NCBI GenBank assembly: GCA_964036045.1
Contig: OZ038383.1
Coordinates: forward strand, 113,557,241-113,621,240
Reading direction: 5' to 3'
Origin: Eutreptiella sp. 'Long Island Sound 2002'
Lineage: Eukaryota; Euglenozoa; Euglenophyceae; Eutreptiales; Eutreptiaceae
DNA: 64,000 bases
In this document: one piece after another, positions 39,501 to 52,100 of the stretch
How the letters are laid out: each line of letters starts with the position of its first letter
Position numbering within the stretch: the first letter of the stretch is position 1
The notes under the pieces: model-generated
Told to the model about the DNA's origin: nothing
The model's database searches: none
The model's input: the letters and a program-made list of their open reading frames with translations, nothing else
Made by a program: the position numbers and the translations under genes

Positions 39501-42500
39501 GGCGCTGCATTGTTTTGTCGTCAGGCTCTGCATTGCTTTGCCGTCGGGCGCTGCATTCCTTTGTCGTCTGGCGCTGCATTGCTTTGTCGTCGGGCGCTGC
39601 ATTGCTTTGTCGTCAGGCGCTGCATTGCTTTGTCCTCGGGCGCTGCATTGCTTTGTCGTCGGGCTCTGCATTGCTTTGCTGTCGGGCGCTGCATTCCTTT
39701 GTCCTCGGGCGCTGCATTGCTTTGTAGTCGGGGGCTGCATTGCTTTGTCGTCGGGCTCTGCATTGCTTTGTCGTCGGGCCCTGCATTGCTTTGCCGTCTG
39801 GCGCTGCATTGCTTTGTCGTCGGGCGCTGCATTGCTTTGTCGACTGACGCTGCATTCCTTTGTCGTCGGGCTCTGCATTGCTTTGCTGTCAGGCGCTGCA
39901 TTGCTTTGTCGTTGGGCGCTGCATTGCTTTGTCGTCGGGCTCTCCATTGCTTTGTTGTCGGGCGCTGCATTGCTTTGTCGTCGGGCGCTGCATTGCTTTG
40001 TCGTCGGACTCTGCATTGCTTTGCCGTCAGGCGCTGCATTGCTTTGTCGTCGGGCGCTGCATTGCTTTGTCGTCGGGCTCTGCATTGCTTTGCCGTCGGG
40101 CGCTGCATTGCTTTGTCGTCGGGCGCTGCATTGCTTTGTCGTCAGGCTCTGCATTGCTTTGTCGTCGGGCGCTGCATTGCTTTGTCGTCGGGCTCTGCAT
40201 TGCTTTGTCGTCAGGCGCTGCGTTGCTTTGTCGTTGGGCTCTGCATTGCTTTGCCATCGGGCGCTGCATTGCTTTGTCATCGGGCGCTGCATTGCTTTGT
40301 CGTCGGGCTCTGCATTGCTTTGCCGTCGGGCCCTGCATTGCTTTGTCGTCGGGCGCTGCATTGCTTTGTCGTCGAGCGCTGCATTGCTTTGTCGTCGGGC
40401 GCTGCATTGCTTTGTCGTCGGGCTCTGCATTGCTTTGCCGTCGGGCGCTGCATTGCTTTGTCGTCAGGCGCTGCATTGCCTTGTCGTCGGGCTCTGCATT
40501 GCTTTGCCGTCAGGCGCTGCATTGCTTTGTCGTCGGGCGCTGCATTGCTTTGTCGTCGGGCTCTGCATTGCTTTGCCGTCAGGCGCTGCATTGCTTTGTC
40601 GTCGGGCGCTGCATTGCTTTGTCGTCGGGCGCTGCATTGCTTTGCCGTCGGGCGCTGCGTTGCTGTGTCGTTGGGCGCTGCATTGCTTTGTCGTCGGGCT
40701 CTGCATAGCTTTGCCGTCGGGCGCTGCAATGCTTTGTCGTCGGGCGCTGGATTGCTTTGTCGTTGGGCTCTGCATTGCTTTGCCGTCGGGCGCTGCATTG
40801 CTTTGCCGTCGGGCGCTGCATTGCTTTGTCGTCGGGCGCTGCATTGCTTTGTCGTCGGGCGCTGCATTGCTTTGTCGTCGGGCGCTGCATTGCTTTGTCG
40901 TCGGGCGCTGCATTGCTTTGTCGTCGGGCGCTGCATTGCTTTGTCGTCAGGCTCTGCATTGTTTTGCTGTCCGGCGCTGCATTGCTTTGTCGTCGGGCGC
41001 TGCATTGCTTTGTTGTCGGGGGCTGCATTGCTTTGTCGTCGGGCTCTGCATTGCTTTGTCGTCGGGCCCTGCATTGCTTTGCCGTCGGGCGCTGCATTGC
41101 TTTGTCGTCGGGCGCTGCATTGCTTTGTCGTCGGGCGCTGCATTCCTTTGTCGTCGGGCTCTGCATTGCTTTGCTGTCGGGCGCTGCATTGCTTTGTCGT
41201 CGGGCGCTGCATTGCTTTGTCGTCGGGCTCTGCATTGCTTTGTTGTCGGGCGCTGCATTGCTTTGTCGTCGGGCGCTGCATTGCTTTGTCGTCGGACTCT
41301 GCATTGCTTTGCCGTCAGGCGCTGCATTGCTTTGTCGTCGGGCGCTGCATTGCTTTGTCGTCAGGCTCTGCATTGCTTTGCCGTCGGGCGCTGCATTGCT
41401 TTGTCGTCGGGCGCTGCATTGCTTTGTCGTCGGGCTCTGCATTGCTTTGTCGTCGGGCGCTGCATTGCTTTGTCGTCGGGCTCTGCATTGCTTTGCCGTC
41501 GGGCGCTGCATTGCTTTGTTGTCGGGCGCTGCATTGCTTTGTCGTCGGGCTCTGCATTGCTTTGCCGTCGGGCGCTGCATTGCTCTGTCGTCAGGCGCTG
41601 CATTTCTTTGTCGTCGGGCTCTGCATTGCTTTGCCGTCGGGCGCTGCATTGCTTTGTCGTCGGGCGCTGCACTGCTTTGTCGTCGGGCTCTGCATTGCTT
41701 TGCCGTCGGGCGCTGCATTCCTTTGTCGTCGGGCTCTGCATTGCTTTGTCGTCGGGCGCTGCATTGCTTTGTCGTCGGGCTCTGCATTGCTTTGCCGTCG
41801 GGCGCTGCATTGCTTTGTCGTCGGGCGCTGCATTGCTTTGTCGTCGGGCTCTGCATTGCTTTGCCGTCGGGCGCTGTATTGCTCTGTCGTCCGGCGCTGC
41901 ATTTCTTTGTCGTCGGGCTCCGCATAGCTTTGCCGTTGGGCGCTGCATTGGTTTGTCGTCGGGCGCTGCACTGCTTTGTCGTCGGGCTCTGCATTGCTTT
42001 GCCGTCGGGCGCTGCATTGCTTTGTCGTCGGGCGCTGCATTGCTTTGTCGTCGGGCTCTGCATTGCTTTGCCGTCGGGTGCTGCAATGCTTTGTCGTCAG
42101 GCGCTGCATTTCTTTGTCGTCGGGCGCTGCATTGCTTTGCCGTCGGGCGCTGCATTGCTTTGTCGTCGGGCGCTGCATTGCTTTGTCGTCGGGCTCTGCA
42201 TTGCTTTGCCGTCGGGCGCTGCTTTGCTTTGTCGTCAGGCGCTGCATTGCTTTGTCGTCGGGCTCTGCATTGCTTTGCCGTCGGGCGCTGCATTGCTTTG
42301 TCGTCGGGCGCTGCATTGCTTTGTCGTCGGGCTCTGCATTGCTTTGCCGTCAGGCGCTGCATTGCTTTGTCGTCGGGCGCTGCATTGCTTTGTCGTTGGG
42401 CTCTGCGATGCCTTGCCGTCGGGCGCTGCATTGCTTTGCCGTCGGGCGCTGCATTGCTTTGTCGTCGGGCGCTGCATTGCTTTGTCGTCGGGCGCTGCAT

Positions 42501-45500
42501 TGTTTTGTCGTCGGACTCTGCATTGCTTTGTCGTCGGGCGCTGCATTGCTTTGTCGTCTGGCGCTGCATTGCTTTGTCGTCGGGCGCTGCATTGCTTTGT
42601 CGTCGGGCGCTGCATTGCTTTGTCGTTGGGCGCTGCATTGCTTTGTCGTCAGGCTCTGCATTGCTTTGCCGTCGGGCGCTGCATTGCTTTGTCGTCGGGC
42701 GCTGCATTGCTTTGTTGTCGGGGGCTGCATTGCTTTGTCGTCGGGCTCTGCATTGCTTTGTCGTCGGGCCCTGCATTGCTTTGCCGTCGGGCGCTGCATT
42801 GCTTTGTCGTCGGGCGCTGCATTGCTTTGTCGTCGGGCGCTGCATTCCTTTGTCGTCGGGCTCTGCATTGCTTTGCTGTCGGGCGCTGCATTGCTTTGTC
42901 GTCGGGCGCTGCATTGCTTTGTCGTCGGGCTCTGCATTGCTTTGTTGTCGGGCGCTGCATTGCTTTGTCGTCGGGCGCTGTATTGCTTTGTCGTCGGACT
43001 CTGCATTGCTTTGCCGTCGGGCGCTGCATTGCTTTGTCGTCGGGCGCTGCATTGCTTTGTCGTCGGGCTCTGCATTGCTTTGCCGTCGGGCGCTGCATTG
43101 CTTTGTTGTCGGGCGCTGCATTGCTTTGTCGTCGGGCTCTGCATTGCTTTGTCGTCGGGCGCTGCATTGCTTTGTCGTCGGGCTCTGCATTGCTTTGCCG
43201 TCGGGCGCTGCATTGCTTTGTCGTCAGGCGCTGCATTGCTTTGTCGTCGGGCTCTGCATTGCTTTGCCGTCAGGCGCTGCATTGCTCTGTCGTCGGGCGC
43301 TGCATTTCTTTGTCGTCGGGCTCTGCATTGCTTTGCCGTCGGGCGCTGCATTGCTTTGTCGTCGGGCGCTGCACTGCTTTGTCGTCGGGCTCTGCAATGC
43401 TTTGCCGTCGGGCGCTGCATTGCTTTGTCGTCGAGCTCTGCATTGCTTTGTCGTCGGGCGCTGCATTGCTTTGTCGTCGGGCTCTGCATTGCTTTGCTGT
43501 CGGGCGCTGCATTGCTTTGTCGTCGGGCGCTGCATTGCTTTGTCGTCGGGCTCTGCATTGCTTTGCCGTCGGGCGCTGTATTGCTCTGTCGTCGGGCGCT
43601 GCATTTCTTTGTCGTCGGGCTCTGCATTGCTTTGCGGTCGGGCGCTGCATTGGTTTGTCGTCAGGCGCTGCACTGCTTTGTCGTCGGGCTCTGCATTGCT
43701 TTGCCGTCGGGCGCTGCATTGCTTTGTTGTCGGGCGCTGCATTGCTTTGTCGTCGGGCTCTGCATTGCTTTGCCGTCGGGTGCTGCATTGCTTTGTCGTC
43801 AGGCGCTGCATTGCTTTGTCGTCGGGCTCTGCATTGCTTTGCCGTCGGGCGCTGCATTGCTTTGTCGTCGGGCGCTGCATTGCTTTGTCGTCGGGCTCTG
43901 CATTGCTTTGCCGTCGGGCGCTGCATTGCTTTGTCGTCGGGCGCTGCATTGCTTTGTCGTCGGGCGCCGCATTGCTTTGCCGTCGGGCGCTGCATTGCTT
44001 TGTCGTCGGGCGCTGCATTGCTTTGTCGTCGGGCTCTGCATTGCTTTGCTGTCGGGCGCTGCATTGCTTTGTCGCCGGGCGCTGCATTGCTTTGTCGTCG
44101 GGCGCTGCATTGCCTTGTCGTCGGGCTGTGCATTGCTTTGCCGTCGGGCTCTGCATTGCTTTGCCGTGCAGCTCTGCATTGCTTTGCCCTCGGGCTTTGC
44201 ATTGCTTTGCCGTCGGGCGCTGCATTGCTTTGCCGTCGGGCGCTGCATTGGTTTGTCGTCGGGCTTTGCATTGCTTTGCTGTCTAGCTCTGCATTGCATT
44301 GCCGTCGGGCGCTGCATTGCTTTGTCGTCATGCTTTGCATTGCTTTGCCGTCGGGCTCCGCATTGCTTTGCCGTCGGGCTCTGCATTGCTTTGTCCCCGG
44401 GCTCTGCATTGCTTTGTCGTCTGGCTCTGCATTGCTTTGCCGTCGGGCGCTGCATTGCTTTGTCGTCAGGCGCTGCACTGCTTTGGCGTCGGGCTCTGCA
44501 TTGCTTTGCCGTCGGGCGCTGCATTGCTTTGTCGTCGGGCGCTGCATTGCTTTGTCGTCGGGCTCTGCATTGCTTTGCCGTCGGGCGCTGCATTGCTTTG
44601 TTGTCGGGCGCTGCATTGCTTTGTCGTCGGGCTCTGCATTGCTTTGCCGTCGGGCGCTGCATTGCTTTGTCGTCGAGCGCTGCATTGCTTTGTCGTCGGG
44701 CGCCGCATTGCTTTGCCGTCGGGCGCTGCATTGCTTTGTCGTCGGGCGCTGCATTGCTTTGTCGTCGGGCTCTGCATTGCTTTGCTGTCGGGCGCTGCAT
44801 TGCTTTGTCACCGGGCGCTGCATTGCTTTGTCGTCGATCTCTGCATTGCTTTGCCGTCGGGCGCTGCATTGCTTTGTCGTCGGGCGCTGCATTGCCCTGC
44901 CGTCGGGCGCTGCATTGCTTTGCCGTCGGGCGCTGCATTGCTTTGTCGTCGGGCTTTGCATTGCTTTGCCGTCGGGCTCTGCATTGCTTTGCCGTCGGGC
45001 GCTGCATTGCTTTGTCGTCGAGCGCTGCATTGCTTTGTCGCCCGGCTCTGCATTGCTTTGCCGTCGGGCACTGCATTGCTTTGTCGTCGGGCGCTGCATT
45101 GCTTTGCCGTCGGGCGCTGCATTGCTTTGCCGTCGGGCGCTGCATTGCTTTGTCGTCGGGCTTTGCATTGCTTTGTCGTCGAGCGCTGCATTGCTTTGTC
45201 GTCGCGCGCTGCATTGCTTTGTCATCGAGCGCTGCATTGCTTTGTCGTCGGGCTCTGCATTGCTTTGCCGTCGGTCACTGCATTGCTTTGTCGTCGGGCG
45301 CTGCATTGCTTTGTCGTCTGGCTCTGCATTGCTTTGCCGTCGGGCGCTGCATTGCTTTGTCGCCCGGCTCTGCATTGCTTTGCCGTCGGGCACTGCATTG
45401 CTTTGTCGTCGGGCGCTGCATTGCTTTGCCGTCAGGCGCTGCATTGCTTTGCCGTCAGGCGCTGCATTGCTTTGTCGTCGGGCTTTGCATTGCTTTGTCG

Positions 45501-47249
45501 TCGAGCGCTGCATTGCTTTGTCGTCGCGCGCTGCATTGCTTTGTCATTGAGCGCTGCATTGCTTTGTCGTCGGGCTCTGCATTGCTTTGCTGTCAGTCAC
45601 TGCATTGCTTTGTCGTCGGGCGCTGCATTGCTTTGTCGTCTGGCTCTGCATTGCTTTGCCGTCGGGTGCTGCATTGCCTTGTCGTCGGGCTCTGCATTGC
45701 TTTGCCGTCGGGCGCTGCATTGCTTTGTCGTCGGGCTCTGCATTGCTTTGTCGTCGGGCTCTGCATTGCTTTGCCTACGGGCGCTGCATTGCTTTGTCGT
45801 CGGGCGCTGCATTGCTTTGTCGTCGGGCGCTGCATTGCTTTGTCGTCGGGCGCCGCATTGCTTTGCCGTCGGGCGCTGCATTGCTTTGTCGTCGGGCGCC
45901 GCATTGCTTTGTCGTCGGGCTCTGCATTGCTTTGCTGTCGGGCTCTGCATTGCTTTGTCTCCGGGCGCTGCATTGCTTTGTCGTCGATCACTGCATTGCT
46001 TTGCCGTCGGGCACTGCATTGCTTTGTCGTCGGGCGCTGCATTGCTTTGCCGTCGGGCGCTGCATTGCTTTGCCGTCGGGCGCTGCATTGCTTTGTCGTC
46101 GGGCTTTGCATTGCTTTGCCGTCGGGCTCTGCATTGCTTTGCCGTCGGGCGCTGCATTGCTTTGTCGTCGAGTGCTGCATTGCTTTGTCGCCCGGCTCTG
46201 CATTGCTTTGCCGTCGGGCACTGCACTGCTTTGTCGTCGGGCGCTGCATTGCTTTGCCGTCGGGCGCTGCATTGCTTTGCCGTCGGGCGCTGCATTGCTT
46301 TGTCGTCGGGCTTTGCATTGCTTTGTCGTCGAGCGCTGCATTGCTTTGTCGTCGCGCGCTGCATTGCTTTGTCATCGAGCGCTGCATTGCTTTGTCGTCG
46401 GGCTCTGCATTGCTTTGCCGTCGGTCACTGCATAGCTTTGTCGTCGGGCGCTGCATTGCTTTGTCGTCTGGCTCTGCATTGCTTTGCCGTCGGGCGCTGC
46501 ATTGCTTTGTCGCCCGGCTCTGCATTGCTTTGCCGTCGGGCACTGCATTGCTTTGTCGTCGGGCGCTGCATTGCTTTGCCGTCGGGCGCTGCATTGCTTT
46601 GCCGTCGGGCGCTGCATTGCTTTGTCGTCGGGCTTTGCATTGCTTTGTCGTCGAGCGCTGCATTGCTTTGTCATTGAGCGCTGCATTGCTTTGTCGTCGG
46701 GCTCTGCATTGCTTTGCCGTCGGTCACTGCATTGCTTTGTCGTCGGGCGCTGCATTGCTTTGTCGTCTGGCTCTGCATTGCTTTGCCGTCGGGTGCTGCA
46801 TTGCCTTGTCGTCGGGCTCTGCATTGCTTTGCCGTCGGGCGCTGCATTGCTTTGTCGTCGGGCTCTGCATTGCTTTGTCGTCGGGCTCTGCATTGCATTG
46901 CCTACGGGCGCTGCATTGCTTTGTCGTCGGGCGCTGCATTGCTTTGTCGTCGGGCGCTGCATTGCTTTGTCGTCGGGCGCCGCATTGCTTTGCCGTCGGG
47001 CGCTGCATTGCTTTGTCGTCGGGCGCTGCATTGCTTTGTCGTCGGGCTCTGCATTGCTTTGTTGTCGGGCGCTGCATTGCTTTGTCGTCGGGCGCTGCAT
47101 TGCTTTGTCGTCGGGCGCTGCATTGCTTTGCCGTCGGGAGCTGCATTGCTTTGCCGTCGGGCGCTGCATTGCTTTGCCGTCGGGCGCTGCATTGCTTTGT
47201 CGTCGAGCGCTGCATTGCTTTGTCGCCCGGCTCTGCATTGCTTTGCCGT

Positions 47250-49172
47250 CGGGCACTGCATTGCTTTGCCGTCGGGCGCTGCATTGCTTTGTCGTCGAGC
47301 GCTGCATTGCTTTGTCGCCCGGCTCTGCATTGCTTTGCCGTCTGGCACTGCATTGCTTTGTCGTCGGGCGCTGAATTGCTTTGCCGTCGGGCGCTGCATT
47401 GCTTTGCCGTCGGGCGCTGCATTGCTTTGTCGTCGGGCTTTGCATTGCTTTGTCGTCCAGCGCTGCATCGCTTTGTCGTCGCGCGCTGCATTGCTTTGTC
47501 ATCGAGCGCTGCATTGCTTTGTCGTCGGGCTCTGCATTGCTTTGCCGTCGGTCACTGCATTGCTTTGTCGTCGGGCGCTGCATTGCTTTGTCGTCTGGCT
47601 CTGCATTGCTTTGCCGTCGGGCGCTGCATTGCTTTGTCGCCCGGCTCTGCATTGCTTTGCCGTCGGGCACTGCATTGCTTTGTCGTCGGGCGCTGCATTG
47701 CTTTGCCGTCGGGCGCTGCATTGCTTTGCCGTCGGGCGCTGCATTGCTTTGTGGTCGGTTTTTTACATTGCTTTGTCGTCGAGCGCTGCATTGCTTTGTC
47801 GTCGCGCGCTGCATTGCTTTGTCATCGAGCGCTGCATTGCTTTGTCGTCGGGCTCTGCATTGCTTTGCCGTCGGTCACTGCATTGCTTTGCCATCGGGCG
47901 CTGCATTGCTTTGTCGTCGGGCGCTGCATTGCTTTGTCGTCGGGCTCTGCATTGCTTTGCCGTCAGGCGCTGCATTGCTTTGTCGTCGGGCGCTGCATTG
48001 CTTTGTCGTCGGGCTCTGCATTGCTTTGCCGTCAGGCGCTGCATTGCTTTGTCGTCAGGCGCTGCATTGCTTTGTTGTCAGGCGCTGCATTGCTTTGTCG
48101 TCGGGCGCTGCATTGCTTTGTCGTCGGGCTCTGCATTGCTTTGCCGTCGGGCGCTGCATTGCTTTGTCGTCGGGCGCTGCATTGCTTTGTCGTCGGGCTC
48201 TGCATTGCTTTGCCGTCGGGCGCTGCATTGCTTTGTCATTGGGCTCTGCATTGCTTTGCCGTCGGGCGCTGCATTGCTTTGTCGTCGGGCGCTGCATTGC
48301 TTTGTCGTCGGGCTTTGCATTGCTTTGCCGTCGGGCGCTGCATTGCTTTGTCGTCGGGCGCTGCATTGCTGTGCCGTCGGGCTCTGCATTGCTTTGCCGT
48401 CGGGCGCTGCATTGCTTTGTCGTCGAGCGCTGCATTGCTTTGTCGCCCGGCTCTGCATTGCTTTGCCGTCGGGCACTGCATTGCTTTGTCGTCGGGCGCT
48501 GAATTGCTTTGCCGTCGGGCGCTGCATTGCTTTGCCGTCGGGCGCTGCATTGCTTTGTCGTCGGGCTTTGCATTGCTTTGGCGTCGAGCGCTGCATCGCT
48601 TTGTCGTCGCGCGCTGCATTGCTTTGTCATCGAGCGCTGCATTGCTTTGTCGTCGGGCTCTGCATTGCTTTGCCGTCGGTCACTGCATTGCTTTGTCGTC
48701 GGGCGCTGCATTGCTTTGTCGTCTGGCTCTGCATTGCTTTGCCGTCGGGCGCTGCATTGCTTTGTCGCCCGGCTCTGCATTGCTTTGCCGTCGGGCACTG
48801 CATTGCTTTGTCGTCGGGCGCTGCATTGCTTTGCCGTCGGGCGCTGCATTGCTTTGCCGTCGGGCGCTGCATTGCTTTGTGGTCGGTTTTTTACATTGCT
48901 TTGTCGTCGAGCGCTGCATTGCTTTGTCGTCGCGCGCTGCATTGCTTTGTCATCGAGCGCTGCATTGCTTTGTCGTCGGGCTCTGCATTGCTTTGCCGTC
49001 GGTCACTGCATTGCTTTGCCATCGGGCGCTGCATTGCTTTGTCGTCGGGCGCTGCATTGCTTTGTCGTCGGGCTCTGCATTGCTTTGCCGTCGGGCGCTG
49101 CATTGCTTTGTCGTCGGGCGCTGCATTGCTTTGTCGTTGGGCTCTGCATTGCTTTGCCGTCAGGCGCTGCAT
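47250..49172 (+). repeat. Tandem pair of about 1.1-kb satellite blocks
   Basis: The rare unit with GGTCGGTTTTTTACATTGC occurs at 47753 and 48881, and the surrounding variant order repeats at a 1128-bp offset. A third copy of the rare unit is at 53868. Confidence 0.75.
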
Positions 49173-52100
49173 TGCTTTGTCGTCAGGCGCTGCATTGCTT
49201 TGTTGTCAGGCGCTGCATTGCTTTGTCGTCGGGCGCTGCATTGCTTTGTCGTCGGGCTCTGCATTGCTTTGCCGTCGGGCGCTGCATTGCTTTGTCGTCG
49301 GGCGCTGCATTGCTTTGTCGTCGGGCTCTGCATTGCTTTGCCGTCGGGCGCTGCGTTGCTTTGTCGTCGGGCGCTGCATTGCTTTGTCATTGGGCTCTGC
49401 ATTGCTTTGCCGTCGGGCGCTGCATTGCTTTGTCGTCGGGCGCTGCTTTGTTTTGTCGTCGGGCTCTGCATTGCTTTGCCGTCGGGCGCTGCATTGCTTT
49501 GTCGTCGGGCGCTGCATTGCTTTGTTGTCGGGCGCTGCATTGCTTTGTCGTCGGGCGCTGCATTGCTTTGTCGTCGGGCGCTGCATTGCTTTGTCGTCGG
49601 GCTCTGCATTGCTTTGCCGTCAGGCGCTGCATTGCTTTGTCGTCGGGCGCTGCATTGCTTTGTCGTCGGGGGCTGCATTGCTTTGTCGTCGGGCTCTGCA
49701 TTGCTTTGTCGTCGGGCCCTACATTGCTTTGCCGTCGGGCGCTGCATTGCTTTGCCGTCGGGCGCTGCATTGCTTTGTCGTCGGGCCCTGCATTGCTTTG
49801 CTGTCGGGCGCTGCATTGCTTTGTCGTCGGGCGCTGCATTGCTTTGTCGTCGGGCTCTGCATTGCTTTGTCGTCAGGCCCTGCATTGCGTTGCCGTCAGG
49901 CGCTGCATTGCTTTGTCGTTGGGTGCTGCATTGCTTTGTCGTCGGGCGCTGCATTCCTTTGTCGTCGGGCTCTGCATTGCTTTGCTGTCGGGCGCTGCAT
50001 TGCTTTGTCGTCGGGCGCTGCATTGCTTTGTCGTCGGGCTCTGCATTGCTTTGTTGTCGGGCGCTGCATTGCTTTGTCGTCGGGCGCTGCATTGTTTTGT
50101 CGTCGGGCTCTGCATTGCTTTGCCGTCGGGCGCTGCATTGCTTTGTCGTCGGGCGCTGCATTGCTTTGTCGTCGGGCGCTGCATTGCTTTGTCGTCGGGC
50201 GCTGCATTGCTTTGTCGTCGGGCGCTGCATTGCTTTGTCGTCGGGCGCTGCATTGCTTTGTCGTCGGGCGCTGCATTGCTTTGTCGTCGGGCGCTGCATT
50301 GCTTTGTCGTCGGGCTCTGCATTGCTTTGTCGTCGGGCCCTGCATTGCTTTGCCGTCGGGCGCTGCATTCCTTTGTCGTTCGGCGCTGCATTGCTTTGTC
50401 GCCGGGCGCTGCATTGCTTTGTCGTCGGGCGCTGCATTGCTTTGTCGTCAGGCGCTGCATTGCTTTGCCTTCCGGCTCTGCATTGCTTTGCCATCGGGCG
50501 CTGCATTGCTTTGTCGTCGGGCGCTGCATTGCTTTGTCGTCGGGCTCTGCATTGCTTTGCCGTCGGGCGCTGCATTGCTTTGTCGTCGGGCGCTGCATTG
50601 CTTTGTCGTCGGGCTCTGCATTGCTTTGCCGTCAGGCGCTGCATTGCTTTGTCGTCGGGCGCTGCATTGCTTTGTCGTCGGGCGCTGCATTGCTTTGTTG
50701 TCGGGCTCTGCATTGCTTTGCCGTCGGGCGCTGCATTGCTTTGTCGTCGAGCGCTGCATTGCTTTGTCGTCGGGCTCTGCATTGCTTTGCCGTCGGGCGC
50801 TGCGTTGCTTTGTCGTCAGGCCCTGCATTGCTTTGCCGTCGGGCTCTGCATTGCTTTGCCGTCGGGCGCTGCATTGCTTTGTCGTCGGGCGCTGCATTGT
50901 TTTGTCGTCGGGCTCTGCATTGCTTTGCCGTCGGGCGCTGCATTGCTTTGTCGTCGGGCGCTGCATTGCTTTGTCGTCAGGCGCTGCATTGCTTCGTCGT
51001 CGGGCGCTGCATTCCTTTGTCATCGGGCTCTGCATTGCTTTGCTGTCGGGCGCTGCATTGCTTTGTCGTCGGGCGCTGCATTGCTTTGTCGTCGGGGGCT
51101 GCATTGCTTTGTCGTCGGGCTCTGCATTGCTTTGTCGTCGGGCCCTGCATTGCTTTGCCGTCGGGCGCTGCATTGGTTTGTCGTCGGGTGCTGCATTGCT
51201 TGGTCGTCGGGCGCTGCATTCCTTTGTCGTCGGGCTCTGCATTGCTTTGCTGTCGGGCGCTGCATTGCTTTGTCGTCGGGCGCTGCATTGCTTTGTCGTC
51301 GGGCTCTGCATTGCTTTGTTGTCGGGCACTGCATTGCTTTGTCGTCGGGCGCTGCATTGTTTTGTCGTCGGGCTCTGCATTGCTTTGCCGTCGGGCGCTG
51401 CATTGTCGTCGGGCGCAGCATTGCTTTGTCGTCGGGCGCTGCATTGCTTTGTCGTCGGGCGCTGCATTGCTTTGTCGTCGGGCGCTGCATTGCTTTGTCG
51501 TCAGGCACTGCATTGCTTTGTCGTCGGGCGCTGCATTGCTTTGTCGTCGGGCGCTGCATTGCTTTGTCGTCGGGGGCTGCATTGCTTTGTCGTCGGGCTC
51601 TGCATTGCTTTGTCGTCGGGCCCTGCATTGCTTTGCTGTCGGGCGCTGCATTCCTTTGTTGTTCGGCGCTGCATTGCTTTGTCGTCGGGCGCTGCATTGC
51701 TTTGTCGTCGGGCTCTGCATTGCTTTGCCGTTGGGCGCTGCATTGCTTTGTCGTCGGGCGCTGCATTGCTTTGCCGTCGGGCGCTGCATTGCTTTGTCCT
51801 CAGGCGCTGCATTGCTTTGTCGTCGGGCTTTGCATTGCTTTGCCGTCGGGCTCTGCATTGCTTTGCCGTCGCGCGCTGCATTGCTTTGTCGCCGGGCTCT
51901 GCATTGCTTTGCCGTCGGGCACTGCATTGCTTTGTCGTCGGGCGCTGCATTGCTTTGTCGTCGGGCGCTGCATTGCTTTGCTGTCGGGCGCTGCTTTCCT
52001 TTGTGGTCGGGCTTTGCATTGCTTTCCCGTCGGGCTCTGCATTGCTTTGCCGTCGGTCGCTGCATTGCTTTGTCGTCAGGCGCTGCATTGCTTTGTCGTC